From NCBI GenBank assembly GCA_903931355.1, contig CAIZCB010000042.1, positions 1 to 19,926 of the forward strand: a DNA stretch of 19,926 nucleotides. The letters are read 5' to 3'. The notes under the pieces were generated by a model that ran no database searches, had not been told where the DNA came from, and saw nothing but the letters and a program-made list of their open reading frames with translations. Shown here piece by piece: positions 7,236-14,928 of the stretch. The stretch comes from an uncultured Pseudomonadota bacterium (GTDB lineage Bacteria > Pseudomonadota > Gammaproteobacteria > Methylococcales > Methylomonadaceae). Every line of letters starts with the position of its first letter. The stretch's first letter is position 1. The position numbers were made by a program, and so were the translations under genes.

Positions 7236-7604
7236 TTATTCAATATATTGATTAATTGTGCCGCCGCAATTAGTGAAGCATTCACGGTATTTTTGTTCGC
7301 AAGGTTCGTCATCAACATACGAACCGCAATATGATTGTTTATCCTCGCATTTTTGTTTTTCTTTATCGGTTTTAGCGGTACTTAAACAACTTATAAGGTG
7401 TAAATCGCTATTACGTTCACAGGCTTCGGATTCTCTGTTTGAGCTTTGAATTTGGTTGGTCATGCAAGACTCTTTGATTGCTGAACACTGAGTAACGCAC
7501 ATTCTGCCTGAGTCAGTTGCAGGAGCTTTGTAGTTATAGTGTACCGTTTCACAACCTGTGATGGTAAACAAACATAATAAAAAAAATAGTTTGATTTTTA
7601 GCAT
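7236..7604 (-). CDS. Cysteine-rich lipoprotein of unknown family
   Basis: A 122-residue predicted lipoprotein. The signal peptide MLKIKLFFLLCLFTITGC ends in a clear lipobox (TITG-C), so the mature protein starts at a lipid-modified cysteine. The mature part has ten more cysteines, clustered at the start (CVTQCSAIKESC) and the end (CEDKQSYCG...CEQKYRECFTNC), suggesting up to five disulfides in the periplasm or at the outer membrane. I do not recognise the family. The start at 7604 was preferred because GGA lies 7 nt upstream of it; the ATG at 7616 would add four residues and has no ribosome-binding site. It is the only gene of the window on the - strand and is divergent from hrpA. Confidence 0.8.
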   Translation of the reverse strand: MLKIKLFFLLCLFTITGCETVHYNYKAPATDSGRMCVTQCSAIKESCMTNQIQSSNRESEACERNSDLHLISCLSTAKTDKEKQKCEDKQSYCGSYVDDEPCEQKYRECFTNCGGTINQYIE

Positions 7605-7642
7605 AAATAGATCCATGTCAATGTTAAATATGTTGAACTTAA

Positions 7643-7648
7643 ATTATA
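7643..7648 (-). promoter_or_regulatory. Candidate -10 box for the lipoprotein gene
   Basis: A perfect TATAAT on the - strand, 38 nt before the chosen ATG. The -35 region is only an A/T run, so the call rests on the -10 alone in an AT-rich divergent intergenic region. Confidence 0.35.
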
Positions 7649-7728
7649 ACTAAAAACTTAAAATAAAAAAGTTAAATAATGTTAAATCTTGTTTATATAG
7701 GTTTTTTGGGCTTCATTTAACATTGTTT

Positions 7729-7757
7729 TTGATGGTAAATATCTTTACTAATATCCT
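7729..7757 (+). promoter_or_regulatory. Candidate hrpA promoter
   Basis: TTGATG (7729-7734) and TATCCT (7752-7757) are 17 nt apart. This is an acceptable sigma70 pair, with the expected start about 30 nt before the hrpA ATG. Confidence 0.4.
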
Positions 7758-7792
7758 AGTAAACTCTATTTTTGGATCCACATTTAGTCCAT

Positions 7793-10700
7793 ATGTCTGC
7801 ACACGAAATATTGAAACAACAGCTCAAAAATCTTAATGCTTGTATGGCTGTTGATCGGCATGGTTTTAAGCGGCAGTTAGATCGGTTACGTTCAGAACTG
7901 AGCAAAGGTAAAGATATTGCTCAAGCCTTAGCGCAATTAGCGGCGAAGATTGATCGCTCAATCAGCAAGTGCAATCAGCGGCGGGCGACTGTGCCGGTGA
8001 TTAATTATCCTGATTTGCCAGTAACAGCGAAAAAGGACGATATTGCCGCGCTGATTCAACAGCATCAAGTCACTATCGTTTGCGGTGAAACTGGTTCCGG
8101 TAAAACCACTCAGTTGCCGAAAATCTGTCTGGAATTGGGGCGCGGGGTTAAAGGTTTAATCGGTCATACTCAGCCACGGCGAATTGCGGCGCGGACGGTG
8201 GCGGATCGGATTGCTGAGGAATTAGGGCAGTCTATCGGTCAAGCGGTAGGCTATAAAGTCCGTTTCCACGATCAAACTCATCCGCAATCTCTAGTTAAAT
8301 TGATGACTGACGGGATTTTGCTGGCCGAGTCGCAAAACGATCCTTATCTCAATCAATACGACACTTTAATTATCGACGAGGCGCACGAGCGCAGTCTTAA
8401 TATCGATTTTTTGCTTGGCTATTTGCGCTGGCTATTGCCGAAACGGCCTGATTTAAAACTCATCATCACTTCTGCCACCATCGACCCCGAACGCTTTGCC
8501 AATCACTTTGGTAATGCGCCGATTGTGAATGTCTCTGGTCGAACTTATCCCGTCGATGTTCGCTATCGACCGATTGATTTAATCGAAGAAGACGATGAAA
8601 CCGATGCTGATTTGCAGCAAGCGATTTTGGATGCGGTTGACGAGCTGTATCGGGATTTGCGCGGCGATATTCTGATTTTCCTTAGCGGTGAACACGAAAT
8701 CCGCGAAACCACCGAATCCTTGCGTAAATCGGTGCATAACGGTCGTTACGAGGTATTGCCGTTGTATTCCAAACTCAGCGTGGCTGAGCAAGAGCGGGTG
8801 TTTAAACCGACTGGCAACAAGCCGCGGATTGTTTTAGCAACCAACGTCGCTGAAACTTCGCTGACGGTGCCGGGGATTCGTTGTGTGATTGATTCCGGTC
8901 ATGCCCGTATCAGTCGCTACAGTCACAAAAGTAAAATCCAGCGTTTGCCGATTGAGCGGATTTCCCAAGCCAGTGCTAACCAAAGGGCAGGGCGCTGTGG
9001 ACGGGTTGCCGAAGGGATTTGCATCCGCTTGTATTCCAAAGAAGATTATTTAGCGCGGCCTGAATTTACCGAACCGGAAATTCTGCGGACTAATTTATCG
9101 TCGGTGATTTTGCAGATGGCGGCCTTGAAGTTGGGCGACATCGAAGATTTCCCGTTTGTCGAGCCGCCCGAAGACAAGATGATTCGCGATGGCAAAAATG
9201 CTTTGTTTGAAGTCGATGCTTTGGATAAACAGGGGCAACTGACCGACACTGGCAAACAGCTGGCTAAAATTCCTACCGACCCCAAGTTGGCGCGGATGTT
9301 GTTAGCCGCTTCTGAATTGAATAGCTTGCATGAAGTGTCGATTATTGTTTCGGCGTTAAGCATTCAAGATCCGCGCGAAAAACCGGCCGATAAAATGCCG
9401 CAAGCCGAGGCGAAACACGCCCAATTTAAAGCCGAAGATTCAGACTTTTTAAGCTTGCTGAATGTTTGGAATAGCTTTGAAGAACAGAAAAAGCATTTAT
9501 CTAACAGTAAGTTGCGAAAATACTGCCAAGAAAATTTCCTGTCCTACATTCGAATGCGCGAATGGCACGATATTCATGCGCAAATCATGCAAGTGGCTAA
9601 AGGTGATTTAAAGCTGAAATTAAACGGCAATCCGGCCAATTATGAGCAAATTCACTGCGCTTTATTGCCAGGTTTGTTATCGAATATCGGTTTTCGCCAT
9701 GAGCAATATGAATACCTTGGCGCGCGCGGCTTAAAGTTCTTTATTTTCCCCGGTTCCGGTCAGCATAAAGTCAGACCAAAATGGATTATGGCCGCCGAGC
9801 AAGTCGAAACTAGCAAAGTTTATGCGCGGACAGTGGCGAAAATTGAGCCGCAATGGATAGAAGCTTGCGCCCAGCATTTGGTTAAGCGCAACTATTACGA
9901 CCCGCATTGGGAGAAAAATGCTGGCCGCAGCGGGGTGTTTGAGCGAACTTTATTGTACGGTTTGACCTTGCAAGCCAAGCGCAAAGTGCCTTATGAAAAT
10001 GTCGATGCGAAAGCGGCGCGTGAGCTGTTTATTGGTCATGGCTTGGTCAATCAGGATTACCACAGCAATGCGCCGTTCTTTAAGGCCAATGAAAAATTGC
10101 TGGAAGAAGTCGGCTATATCCAGCACAAAGGGCGTCGGGTTGATTTGGTCGAAGATGAGCAATGGCTGTATCAGTTTTACGATAAAAAACTGCCCGCTGA
10201 GGTGGTCAACGGCATTACTTTGGATAAATGGCGTAAGCAAGTCGAGCGCGAAGATCCGAAGATTCTGTTTTTAACCAAAGAAGATTTAACTCGCCACGAA
10301 GAAGGCCAGATTAGCGATTGGGATTTTCCTGATAGCAAAAAAGTTGGCGATTTAACGATTGAACTGCATTATCGCTTTGAACCCGGGCACGACGAAGACG
10401 GGGTGACGGCGATTGTGCCGGTGCATCAGCTTAATCAAATTCGCGCGATGCCATTTGATTGGTTAGTGCCGGGGATGTTGGAAGAAAAGCTGGTGGCCTT
10501 GATTAAAACCTTGCCTAAGCATCTGCGTAAACATTTTGTGCCTGTGCCGCAGACGGTTAAACAATGTCTGGAAATCGAACCGGATTTTAAAGGCTCTTTG
10601 TATGAATGGCTGAGTGGACGCTTGCGTAAATTAACTGGCGAATCGATTCCGCTCAATGAATGGCAGCCCGACACTTTGCCGGATCATTTAAAAATCAATT

Positions 10701-11683
10701 TCCGCGTTGTCGATGAAAATGGCAAGGCGTTAGGTTATGGGCGAAATTTAGCTAAATTACAGGCCGATCACACCAGCCAAGCCGGTCAAACCTTTGACAA
10801 GCTGGCGCAAGAAGAAATTAATCACACCGGCTGTATTGCTTGGGCGTTTGATGATTTGCCGGATACTTGGCAGTTCATGCAAAAAGGCCAAAGTTTTATT
10901 GGTTATCCGGCGATTATTGATGAAGGCGAAACGATTGGGGTGCGGATTATCGAAACCCAATACAAAGCCGATTTGGCGCATTTTGATGGTTTAAGCAAGT
11001 TGTATCAGCTGCAATGCCGTAAAGATGCTCAATATATTTCGAAAAATAGCGGCGTTAGTCCGGCCTTGCAGTTGGCTTATAACCAACTGGCGAAACATCC
11101 ATTGTTGGCTGAGCGAGTCGGTGGAGATTTTAAAGCCGATTATTTATTTGCGATTTTCAGCAGCGTGTTTGTCGAAGGCCAGACGATTCGTAATCAAGCG
11201 CAATTTGAAGCACAACTGGCGGCTAAAAAATCAAACTTGGTGACAGTCGCTAATCAGCTCGGTAAGCAATTAGCGGAAATCATGGCAGACTATCAACAGC
11301 TTAGATTGAGGCTGAAACAACCAGCCATTGCGCCAGTTTTACGCCAAGATGTTGAGCAACAGTTGGCTTTATTGCTGTACAGTGGTTTTGTTCGCTATAC
11401 GCCCATGTCGCAAATCTCGGCGATTAGTCGTTATTTAAAGGCGATTGTTTTTAGATTGGAAAAGCAAAAGCCTGATAACGGTGATGTGCAAGGTTTGTAC
11501 CGTTTAAGCAAGCATTACTGGCTATCGGTGGAAAAGCAGCTGAAAACCCAAATCCCACAGCCTGAACGGGATTTATTCCGCTGGCAGCTTGAAGAACTGC
11601 GGGTATCTTTATTTGCTCAGCAGCTAAAAACCCCTTATCCGGTTTCGGTGCAACGATTGGAAAAGATTTGGAATGAGCGGTAG
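7793..11683 (+). CDS. hrpA: ATP-dependent RNA helicase HrpA (DEAH box)
   Basis: A 1296-residue DEAH-box RNA helicase, about the length of E. coli HrpA, which acts on RNA and on stalled or collided ribosomes. Motif I GETGSGKT is at 98-105, motif II DEAH at 195-198 and motif III SAT at 227-229. ATNVAETSLTVPG (motif V region) and QRAGRCGR (motif VI) follow. The helicase-associated and OB-like domains come next, and then the long HrpA-specific C-terminal region (DUF3418) to the end. The ATG at 7793 gives MSAHEILKQQL; an in-frame TTG seven codons upstream exists, but neither start has a good ribosome-binding site. The gene is intact, with no frameshift over nearly 4 kb. Confidence 0.97.
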   Translation: MSAHEILKQQLKNLNACMAVDRHGFKRQLDRLRSELSKGKDIAQALAQLAAKIDRSISKCNQRRATVPVINYPDLPVTAKKDDIAALIQQHQVTIVCGETGSGKTTQLPKICLELGRGVKGLIGHTQPRRIAARTVADRIAEELGQSIGQAVGYKVRFHDQTHPQSLVKLMTDGILLAESQNDPYLNQYDTLIIDEAHERSLNIDFLLGYLRWLLPKRPDLKLIITSATIDPERFANHFGNAPIVNVSGRTYPVDVRYRPIDLIEEDDETDADLQQAILDAVDELYRDLRGDILIFLSGEHEIRETTESLRKSVHNGRYEVLPLYSKLSVAEQERVFKPTGNKPRIVLATNVAETSLTVPGIRCVIDSGHARISRYSHKSKIQRLPIERISQASANQRAGRCGRVAEGICIRLYSKEDYLARPEFTEPEILRTNLSSVILQMAALKLGDIEDFPFVEPPEDKMIRDGKNALFEVDALDKQGQLTDTGKQLAKIPTDPKLARMLLAASELNSLHEVSIIVSALSIQDPREKPADKMPQAEAKHAQFKAEDSDFLSLLNVWNSFEEQKKHLSNSKLRKYCQENFLSYIRMREWHDIHAQIMQVAKGDLKLKLNGNPANYEQIHCALLPGLLSNIGFRHEQYEYLGARGLKFFIFPGSGQHKVRPKWIMAAEQVETSKVYARTVAKIEPQWIEACAQHLVKRNYYDPHWEKNAGRSGVFERTLLYGLTLQAKRKVPYENVDAKAARELFIGHGLVNQDYHSNAPFFKANEKLLEEVGYIQHKGRRVDLVEDEQWLYQFYDKKLPAEVVNGITLDKWRKQVEREDPKILFLTKEDLTRHEEGQISDWDFPDSKKVGDLTIELHYRFEPGHDEDGVTAIVPVHQLNQIRAMPFDWLVPGMLEEKLVALIKTLPKHLRKHFVPVPQTVKQCLEIEPDFKGSLYEWLSGRLRKLTGESIPLNEWQPDTLPDHLKINFRVVDENGKALGYGRNLAKLQADHTSQAGQTFDKLAQEEINHTGCIAWAFDDLPDTWQFMQKGQSFIGYPAIIDEGETIGVRIIETQYKADLAHFDGLSKLYQLQCRKDAQYISKNSGVSPALQLAYNQLAKHPLLAERVGGDFKADYLFAIFSSVFVEGQTIRNQAQFEAQLAAKKSNLVTVANQLGKQLAEIMADYQQLRLRLKQPAIAPVLRQDVEQQLALLLYSGFVRYTPMSQISAISRYLKAIVFRLEKQKPDNGDVQGLYRLSKHYWLSVEKQLKTQIPQPERDLFRWQLEELRVSLFAQQLKTPYPVSVQRLEKIWNER

Positions 11684-11738
11684 GTCGTGTTTGGCGACCA
11701 CCGTTAGCTTTGTATAAGTAACGAATTGGACGCTAAAC

Positions 11739-12446
11739 ATGATCCCGATTAGAGATTCCATCCCCTGCAATACCAAGCCTTACGTGACTTGGACGATTAT
11801 GGCCATTTGTATCATCGTGTTTGCGGTGATGTTGTTTTTGCCGGATTATTTGTTACAGCGCTTTCTTTATCTCTACGGCATGGTGCCGATTCGTTACACC
11901 AATCCGGTTTGGTCACAGCATTTTGGCTTGCCGCCGGATTATCATCTGTCAATGCTGACCAATTTGTTTTTGCATGGTGGCTGGGCGCATATTGTCGTCA
12001 ATATGATGTTTCTGTGGATTTTTGCCGATAATGTCGAAGATTTGATGGGGCATTGGCGGTTTACGGTGTTTTATCTGTTGTGTGGGGTGATGGCTAGTTA
12101 CGCGCAATGGTATTTCGCACAAAATCTGGTGGTGCCGGTGGTCGGGGCATCAGGGGCGATTGCTGGTGTGTTGGGAGCGTATTTTTTCCGTTTTCCTTAT
12201 GCGCGTGTGGTGATTTTGGTGCCGATTTTGTTTTTCCCGTTTTTCTTTGAAATTCCGGCCATCGCCTTTTTAGGCTTGTGGGTGATTATGCAATTACAAG
12301 AAGTCACTACAGCCGCCTTGATGGGCGCTAGTATCGGCTCGGCTTGGTGGGCGCATTTGGGTGGATTTGTGGCGGGGATGGTATTGCATCGATTGTTCAT
12401 CAAAAAATCAAAATTGCTTGAAATAAGCCAACAAACTGAAGAGTAG
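11739..12446 (+). CDS. Rhomboid family intramembrane serine protease
   Basis: A 235-residue polytopic membrane protein with about six hydrophobic helices. The catalytic serine is S138 in the GASG motif (VVGASGAIAGVLGAYF) and the catalytic histidine is H206 (AWWAHLGGFVAGM). The oxyanion region is HIVVN with N88, preceded by the family block LFLHGGWAH. Between GASG and the histidine is a long hydrophobic insert (VVILVPILFFPFFFEIPAIAFL, about 157-178), usual for rhomboids of this bacterial subfamily. It should cleave membrane proteins within the inner membrane; the substrate is unknown. It starts 55 nt after hrpA and may be cotranscribed. Confidence 0.94.
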   Translation: MIPIRDSIPCNTKPYVTWTIMAICIIVFAVMLFLPDYLLQRFLYLYGMVPIRYTNPVWSQHFGLPPDYHLSMLTNLFLHGGWAHIVVNMMFLWIFADNVEDLMGHWRFTVFYLLCGVMASYAQWYFAQNLVVPVVGASGAIAGVLGAYFFRFPYARVVILVPILFFPFFFEIPAIAFLGLWVIMQLQEVTTAALMGASIGSAWWAHLGGFVAGMVLHRLFIKKSKLLEISQQTEE

Positions 12447-12504
12447 CTGAGTGATTGAGCTTTGCATAAAGGCAAAAAATCGAGAAAGCACAAGGCTTTT
12501 ATTT

Positions 12505-12510
12505 TATAAT
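12505..12510 (+). promoter_or_regulatory. Candidate -10 box for the small membrane protein gene
   Basis: A perfect TATAAT followed by GCCGC, in the gap between the rhomboid gene and the 107-residue membrane protein, about 87 nt before its ATG. No good -35 box is seen, so an activator or weak -35 would be needed. Confidence 0.4.
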
Positions 12511-12596
12511 GCCGCTACTTAACGGCTGTAAACCACGTAAATCAAGCCGATTGATTTCTGCAAAAGACTACTTCATCTACTCGAGAACAATAAATC

Positions 12597-12920
12597 ATGA
12601 AAAACCTTAATCTTGCATTGGTCAGACTGTTTCAGTTTGTCGTATTTGTTTTATTTACCTTTATCGTCTTGGTTTATTTCTGCACCTTGATTCTGTTGCC
12701 GCTGGATGTTGTGGTATTGGTTAGCAAATTGCTAGGCAGCTTGGGCATTGGTACTTTGTTTGGCGCCATCATTGCTGTGCCAGTAGTCGCTTACTTGGGT
12801 AAAATCGTTTACAACACACCAGGTTTGGTATCAATGTTGATCGAAAACGGTATGGATTTGGTTAGCATGGGTAAACAACGTGTTGATGCGTTTAATAAAA
12901 TTGCTGAAAGCGTTAAATAA
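12597..12920 (+). CDS. Small membrane protein of unknown function
   Basis: A 107-residue protein with two long hydrophobic segments, at about residues 8-37 and 48-68, followed by an amphipathic, mostly polar tail of about 35 residues ending in RVDAFNKIAESVK. No catalytic motif is seen and I do not recognise a family. It has its own candidate promoter upstream and a very strong terminator 20 nt downstream, so it is probably a single-gene transcript. The strong terminator suggests appreciable expression. A weak GAGAA lies 10-11 nt before the ATG. Confidence 0.75.
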   Translation: MKNLNLALVRLFQFVVFVLFTFIVLVYFCTLILLPLDVVVLVSKLLGSLGIGTLFGAIIAVPVVAYLGKIVYNTPGLVSMLIENGMDLVSMGKQRVDAFNKIAESVK

Positions 12921-12939
12921 GCGGTTTTAAACGCTCAAC

Positions 12940-12967
12940 AAAAAAGGGCTTTTTAAGCCCTTTTTTT
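12940..12967. terminator. Strong rho-independent terminator
   Basis: GGGCTT (12946-12951) pairs with AAGCCC (12955-12960) around a TTT loop. The stem is extended by six A residues before and seven T residues after. It ends the small membrane protein gene and would also work on the - strand. Confidence 0.95.
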
Positions 12968-12998
12968 ATGCCTGATAGTTTTTTGAAACCAAACTTTA

Positions 12999-13289
12999 TT
13001 AAGTAACTGATGTTACGCAGGACTAATAGCTGATAGTGCAAGGTATTAAATTTTACTGCTGCATAACTTAAAAAAACCACAGGCCTTAATTTAATCCCTT
13101 TACCTTTGATTTTGTCATTCCGTAGGAACCCCTTAGCTTTCAAAGTTATCCAATCTGATTAGAGTTAAGCGATCCCTAACGGGATGACAAAACAAAAGTG
13201 GATCAGCCATTTCAAAGAATACGTTTCCAAAGGCAATCACATCATTTTGCGTTAAAAAGCACAGCGTCTGCGTAACATCAGTTAAGTAA
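12999..13289. mobile_element. MITE-like element with terminal inverted repeats and target duplication
   Basis: CTGATGTTACGCAG at 13007-13020 is repeated as its perfect reverse complement CTGCGTAACATCAG at 13268-13281. Directly outside both ends is the same 8-bp sequence TTAAGTAA (12999-13006 and 13282-13289), as expected of a target-site duplication. The element itself is 275 bp, too short for a transposase, and no convincing gene lies inside. It is therefore a non-autonomous element that must be moved by a transposase elsewhere in the genome. It fills most of the 502-nt gene-free stretch 12921-13422, which otherwise holds only the terminator before it and the upstream region of the next operon after it. 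Confidence 0.8.
13110..13192. repeat. Imperfect inverted repeat inside the MITE-like element
   Basis: Arms 13110-13140 and 13161-13192 pair with about 25 of 32 matches, best at the outer ends (TTTTGTCAT against ATGACAAAA). A 20-nt spacer lies between. The outer sequence TTTTGTCATTCCG is typical of dispersed bacterial intergenic repeats. It may be an older element nested in the MITE, or the MITE's own internal fold. Confidence 0.6.
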
Positions 13290-13362
13290 TTACATTTTGT
13301 TATTTTAAGTGTAAATAATTGATAATTATGGTTTTTATTTAATCCCTTTTACCTGCTTATGC

Positions 13363-13368
13363 TAGTAT
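13363..13368 (+). promoter_or_regulatory. Candidate -10 box for the alpha-2-macroglobulin operon
   Basis: TAGTAT followed by CCGCGCC, 54 nt before the first ATG of the operon. The overlapping TATGCT at 13358 is an alternative. Neither has a good -35 box. The site is about 75 nt downstream of the MITE-like element. Confidence 0.3.
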
Positions 13369-13422
13369 CCGCGCCTCTCAAAAATAGCCAGATTGGATTT
13401 TCAAGCCAACAAAGGATGGGCG

Positions 13423-14928
13423 ATGCGTATATTGAAAACTGTAAGTTTATTTCTATTGTTAGCTGGGCAGACGGCATTGGCCACACCCAGTAACGATCCA
13501 GATGTATTGGCCCGTCGCGGTCAGCAATCCATACCTTCCAAATCCCCTGCCACAGCACCGACGATTAGCTTAAGTAAACCGGCTGGTGGATGGACTAGCG
13601 CCATGCAGCTTCAAGTAGCGGGTAGTTGCTCAGACCCACAAGCTAATCCGATTGTGATTAATATCAATGGGGTGCGTTATTACGCTCAAAATAATAACGG
13701 CAGTTTTTCCCGCGCTTTTCCGGCGGCCAAGGGCAAAAACAGCATTATTGCTGAATGCGCGAATAGTGCCGGTAAAGCTAAAGCATCAACCACGGTTGAT
13801 GCCGTAATTTCGCCTATTCCTTTCAAAGTAGTGCTCACCAGCGATACCAATTCGGTCTATACCGATTTACACATTTACGAGCCCGATAACAGCCATGTTT
13901 ATTGGGCGGATACCAACTCCAGTTCAGGCGGCATCTTTTTCTTAAATTCCGATGGCGAAAGTTTTGATCAAGCCGGTTACGGGCCTTATTTATATGTCCA
14001 TCCTGCGCCGCCGATTGGCGTGTTTAGGATTGATGCCAATTATTGGCCGGGCGGAGCGCTGCAACATACTTTGGCGAATTTGGACATTATTCTCGATGAA
14101 GGCTTGCCAACCGAATCGCATCGGCGAGTACAAAAGCCATTAGCAAGACCGGGTGAAACTCAGACTTTGGCTTATGTGGTGATTCAAGGCAATCGCCAGC
14201 CAGCGAAAATTTATGTTCCCAGCCAAGATGCAGAACGCGATATGCCGAATGAAGTTCGTGAATATATAAAGCACGAGCCGCCGCGTGAAGGTGAAAATAA
14301 CTCTGAGCTAAGTTATTTATTGCCAGCTGACGAAAGCGCTTTGCGGCAAACGGTAACTAATATTGCTTTATTACAAGCCCATAAACCCAGCCCATTATGG
14401 GAACCCAAACAGCGTGATTGTGCCGGTTTAGTGCGCTTTGCCTATCGCACTGCTTTGGAACCGCGCGATGCGGCTCGCACATCTAAATTAGGTATTCCCA
14501 GCAAACTAAATTTGCCACCGCTATCCGATCATGCCCGAAACCTGTTTCCCAGCTATCCGCAAATTTGGCAAACCCATGCCGATAGCAATAAACCGCAATA
14601 CGGTTATTTTGCCGATGCAGAAACCCTAATCGGTCATAACTTTCGTCTTAAATCCCGCGAATTAGCTCAAGCGCGTTCTGGCGATTTATTGGTTTATCAA
14701 AAACCATTGGATCACGATGAGCCTTATCACCTGATGATTTTCGCTGCCGGACATCCCGATAATCTGGTGGTTTATCACAATGGCGCACAAGGCGCTGATG
14801 CCCAAGTCAGAGTGGTTAATGTAAGCCAATTACTTGAGTCCCCTGATGCGGTTTGGATACCGCGAGCTGAAAATCCTTTTTTTCTTGGAGTGTATGAATG
14901 GAACCGCGTGCAACCTCAAAACGCCTAA
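13423..14928 (+). CDS. DUF2135-DUF1175 fusion protein of the YfaS/Mag system
   Basis: A 501-residue secreted protein joining two components that are separate genes (yfaP/magA-like and yfaT-like) in E. coli. The signal peptide [20 protein letters not shown] has a likely cleavage site after ALA (about residue 20). Residues about 46-255 are DUF2135: [11 protein letters not shown], then [38 protein letters not shown] and [12 protein letters not shown]. After a charged linker (about 265-300), residues 305-495 are DUF1175: [16 protein letters not shown] with C333, [11 protein letters not shown] at 418-428 and PYHLMIF with H436. This order of Cys, GDL and His resembles NlpC/P60 peptidases. ATG 13423 was chosen for its AGGA site 6 nt upstream and the clean signal peptide; a TTG ten codons upstream lacks both. 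It overlaps the next gene by 31 nt. Confidence 0.88.
   Translation: MRILKTVSLFLLLAGQTALATPSNDPDVLARRGQQSIPSKSPATAPTISLSKPAGGWTSAMQLQVAGSCSDPQANPIVININGVRYYAQNNNGSFSRAFPAAKGKNSIIAECANSAGKAKASTTVDAVISPIPFKVVLTSDTNSVYTDLHIYEPDNSHVYWADTNSSSGGIFFLNSDGESFDQAGYGPYLYVHPAPPIGVFRIDANYWPGGALQHTLANLDIILDEGLPTESHRRVQKPLARPGETQTLAYVVIQGNRQPAKIYVPSQDAERDMPNEVREYIKHEPPREGENNSELSYLLPADESALRQTVTNIALLQAHKPSPLWEPKQRDCAGLVRFAYRTALEPRDAARTSKLGIPSKLNLPPLSDHARNLFPSYPQIWQTHADSNKPQYGYFADAETLIGHNFRLKSRELAQARSGDLLVYQKPLDHDEPYHLMIFAAGHPDNLVVYHNGAQGADAQVRVVNVSQLLESPDAVWIPRAENPFFLGVYEWNRVQPQNA

Noticed and set aside
9950..10240. Open frames on both strands inside hrpA (also around 8579-9363 and 10435-10994)
   Set aside because: They lie fully inside an intact 1296-residue helicase gene with all motifs; they are shadows.
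11683..11699. GGTCG/CGACC hairpin right after hrpA
   Set aside because: Only 5 bp with a 7-nt loop and no T-run; not convincing as a terminator.
12913..13143. 76-residue open frame on the - strand across the terminator and MITE
   Set aside because: It runs through a strong terminator and a mobile-element end, has a low-complexity basic composition and no ribosome-binding site; it is chance.
13393..13422. TTG start ten codons upstream for the DUF2135-DUF1175 gene
   Set aside because: It would put polar residues before the signal peptide and has no ribosome-binding site; ATG 13423 has AGGA at proper spacing.
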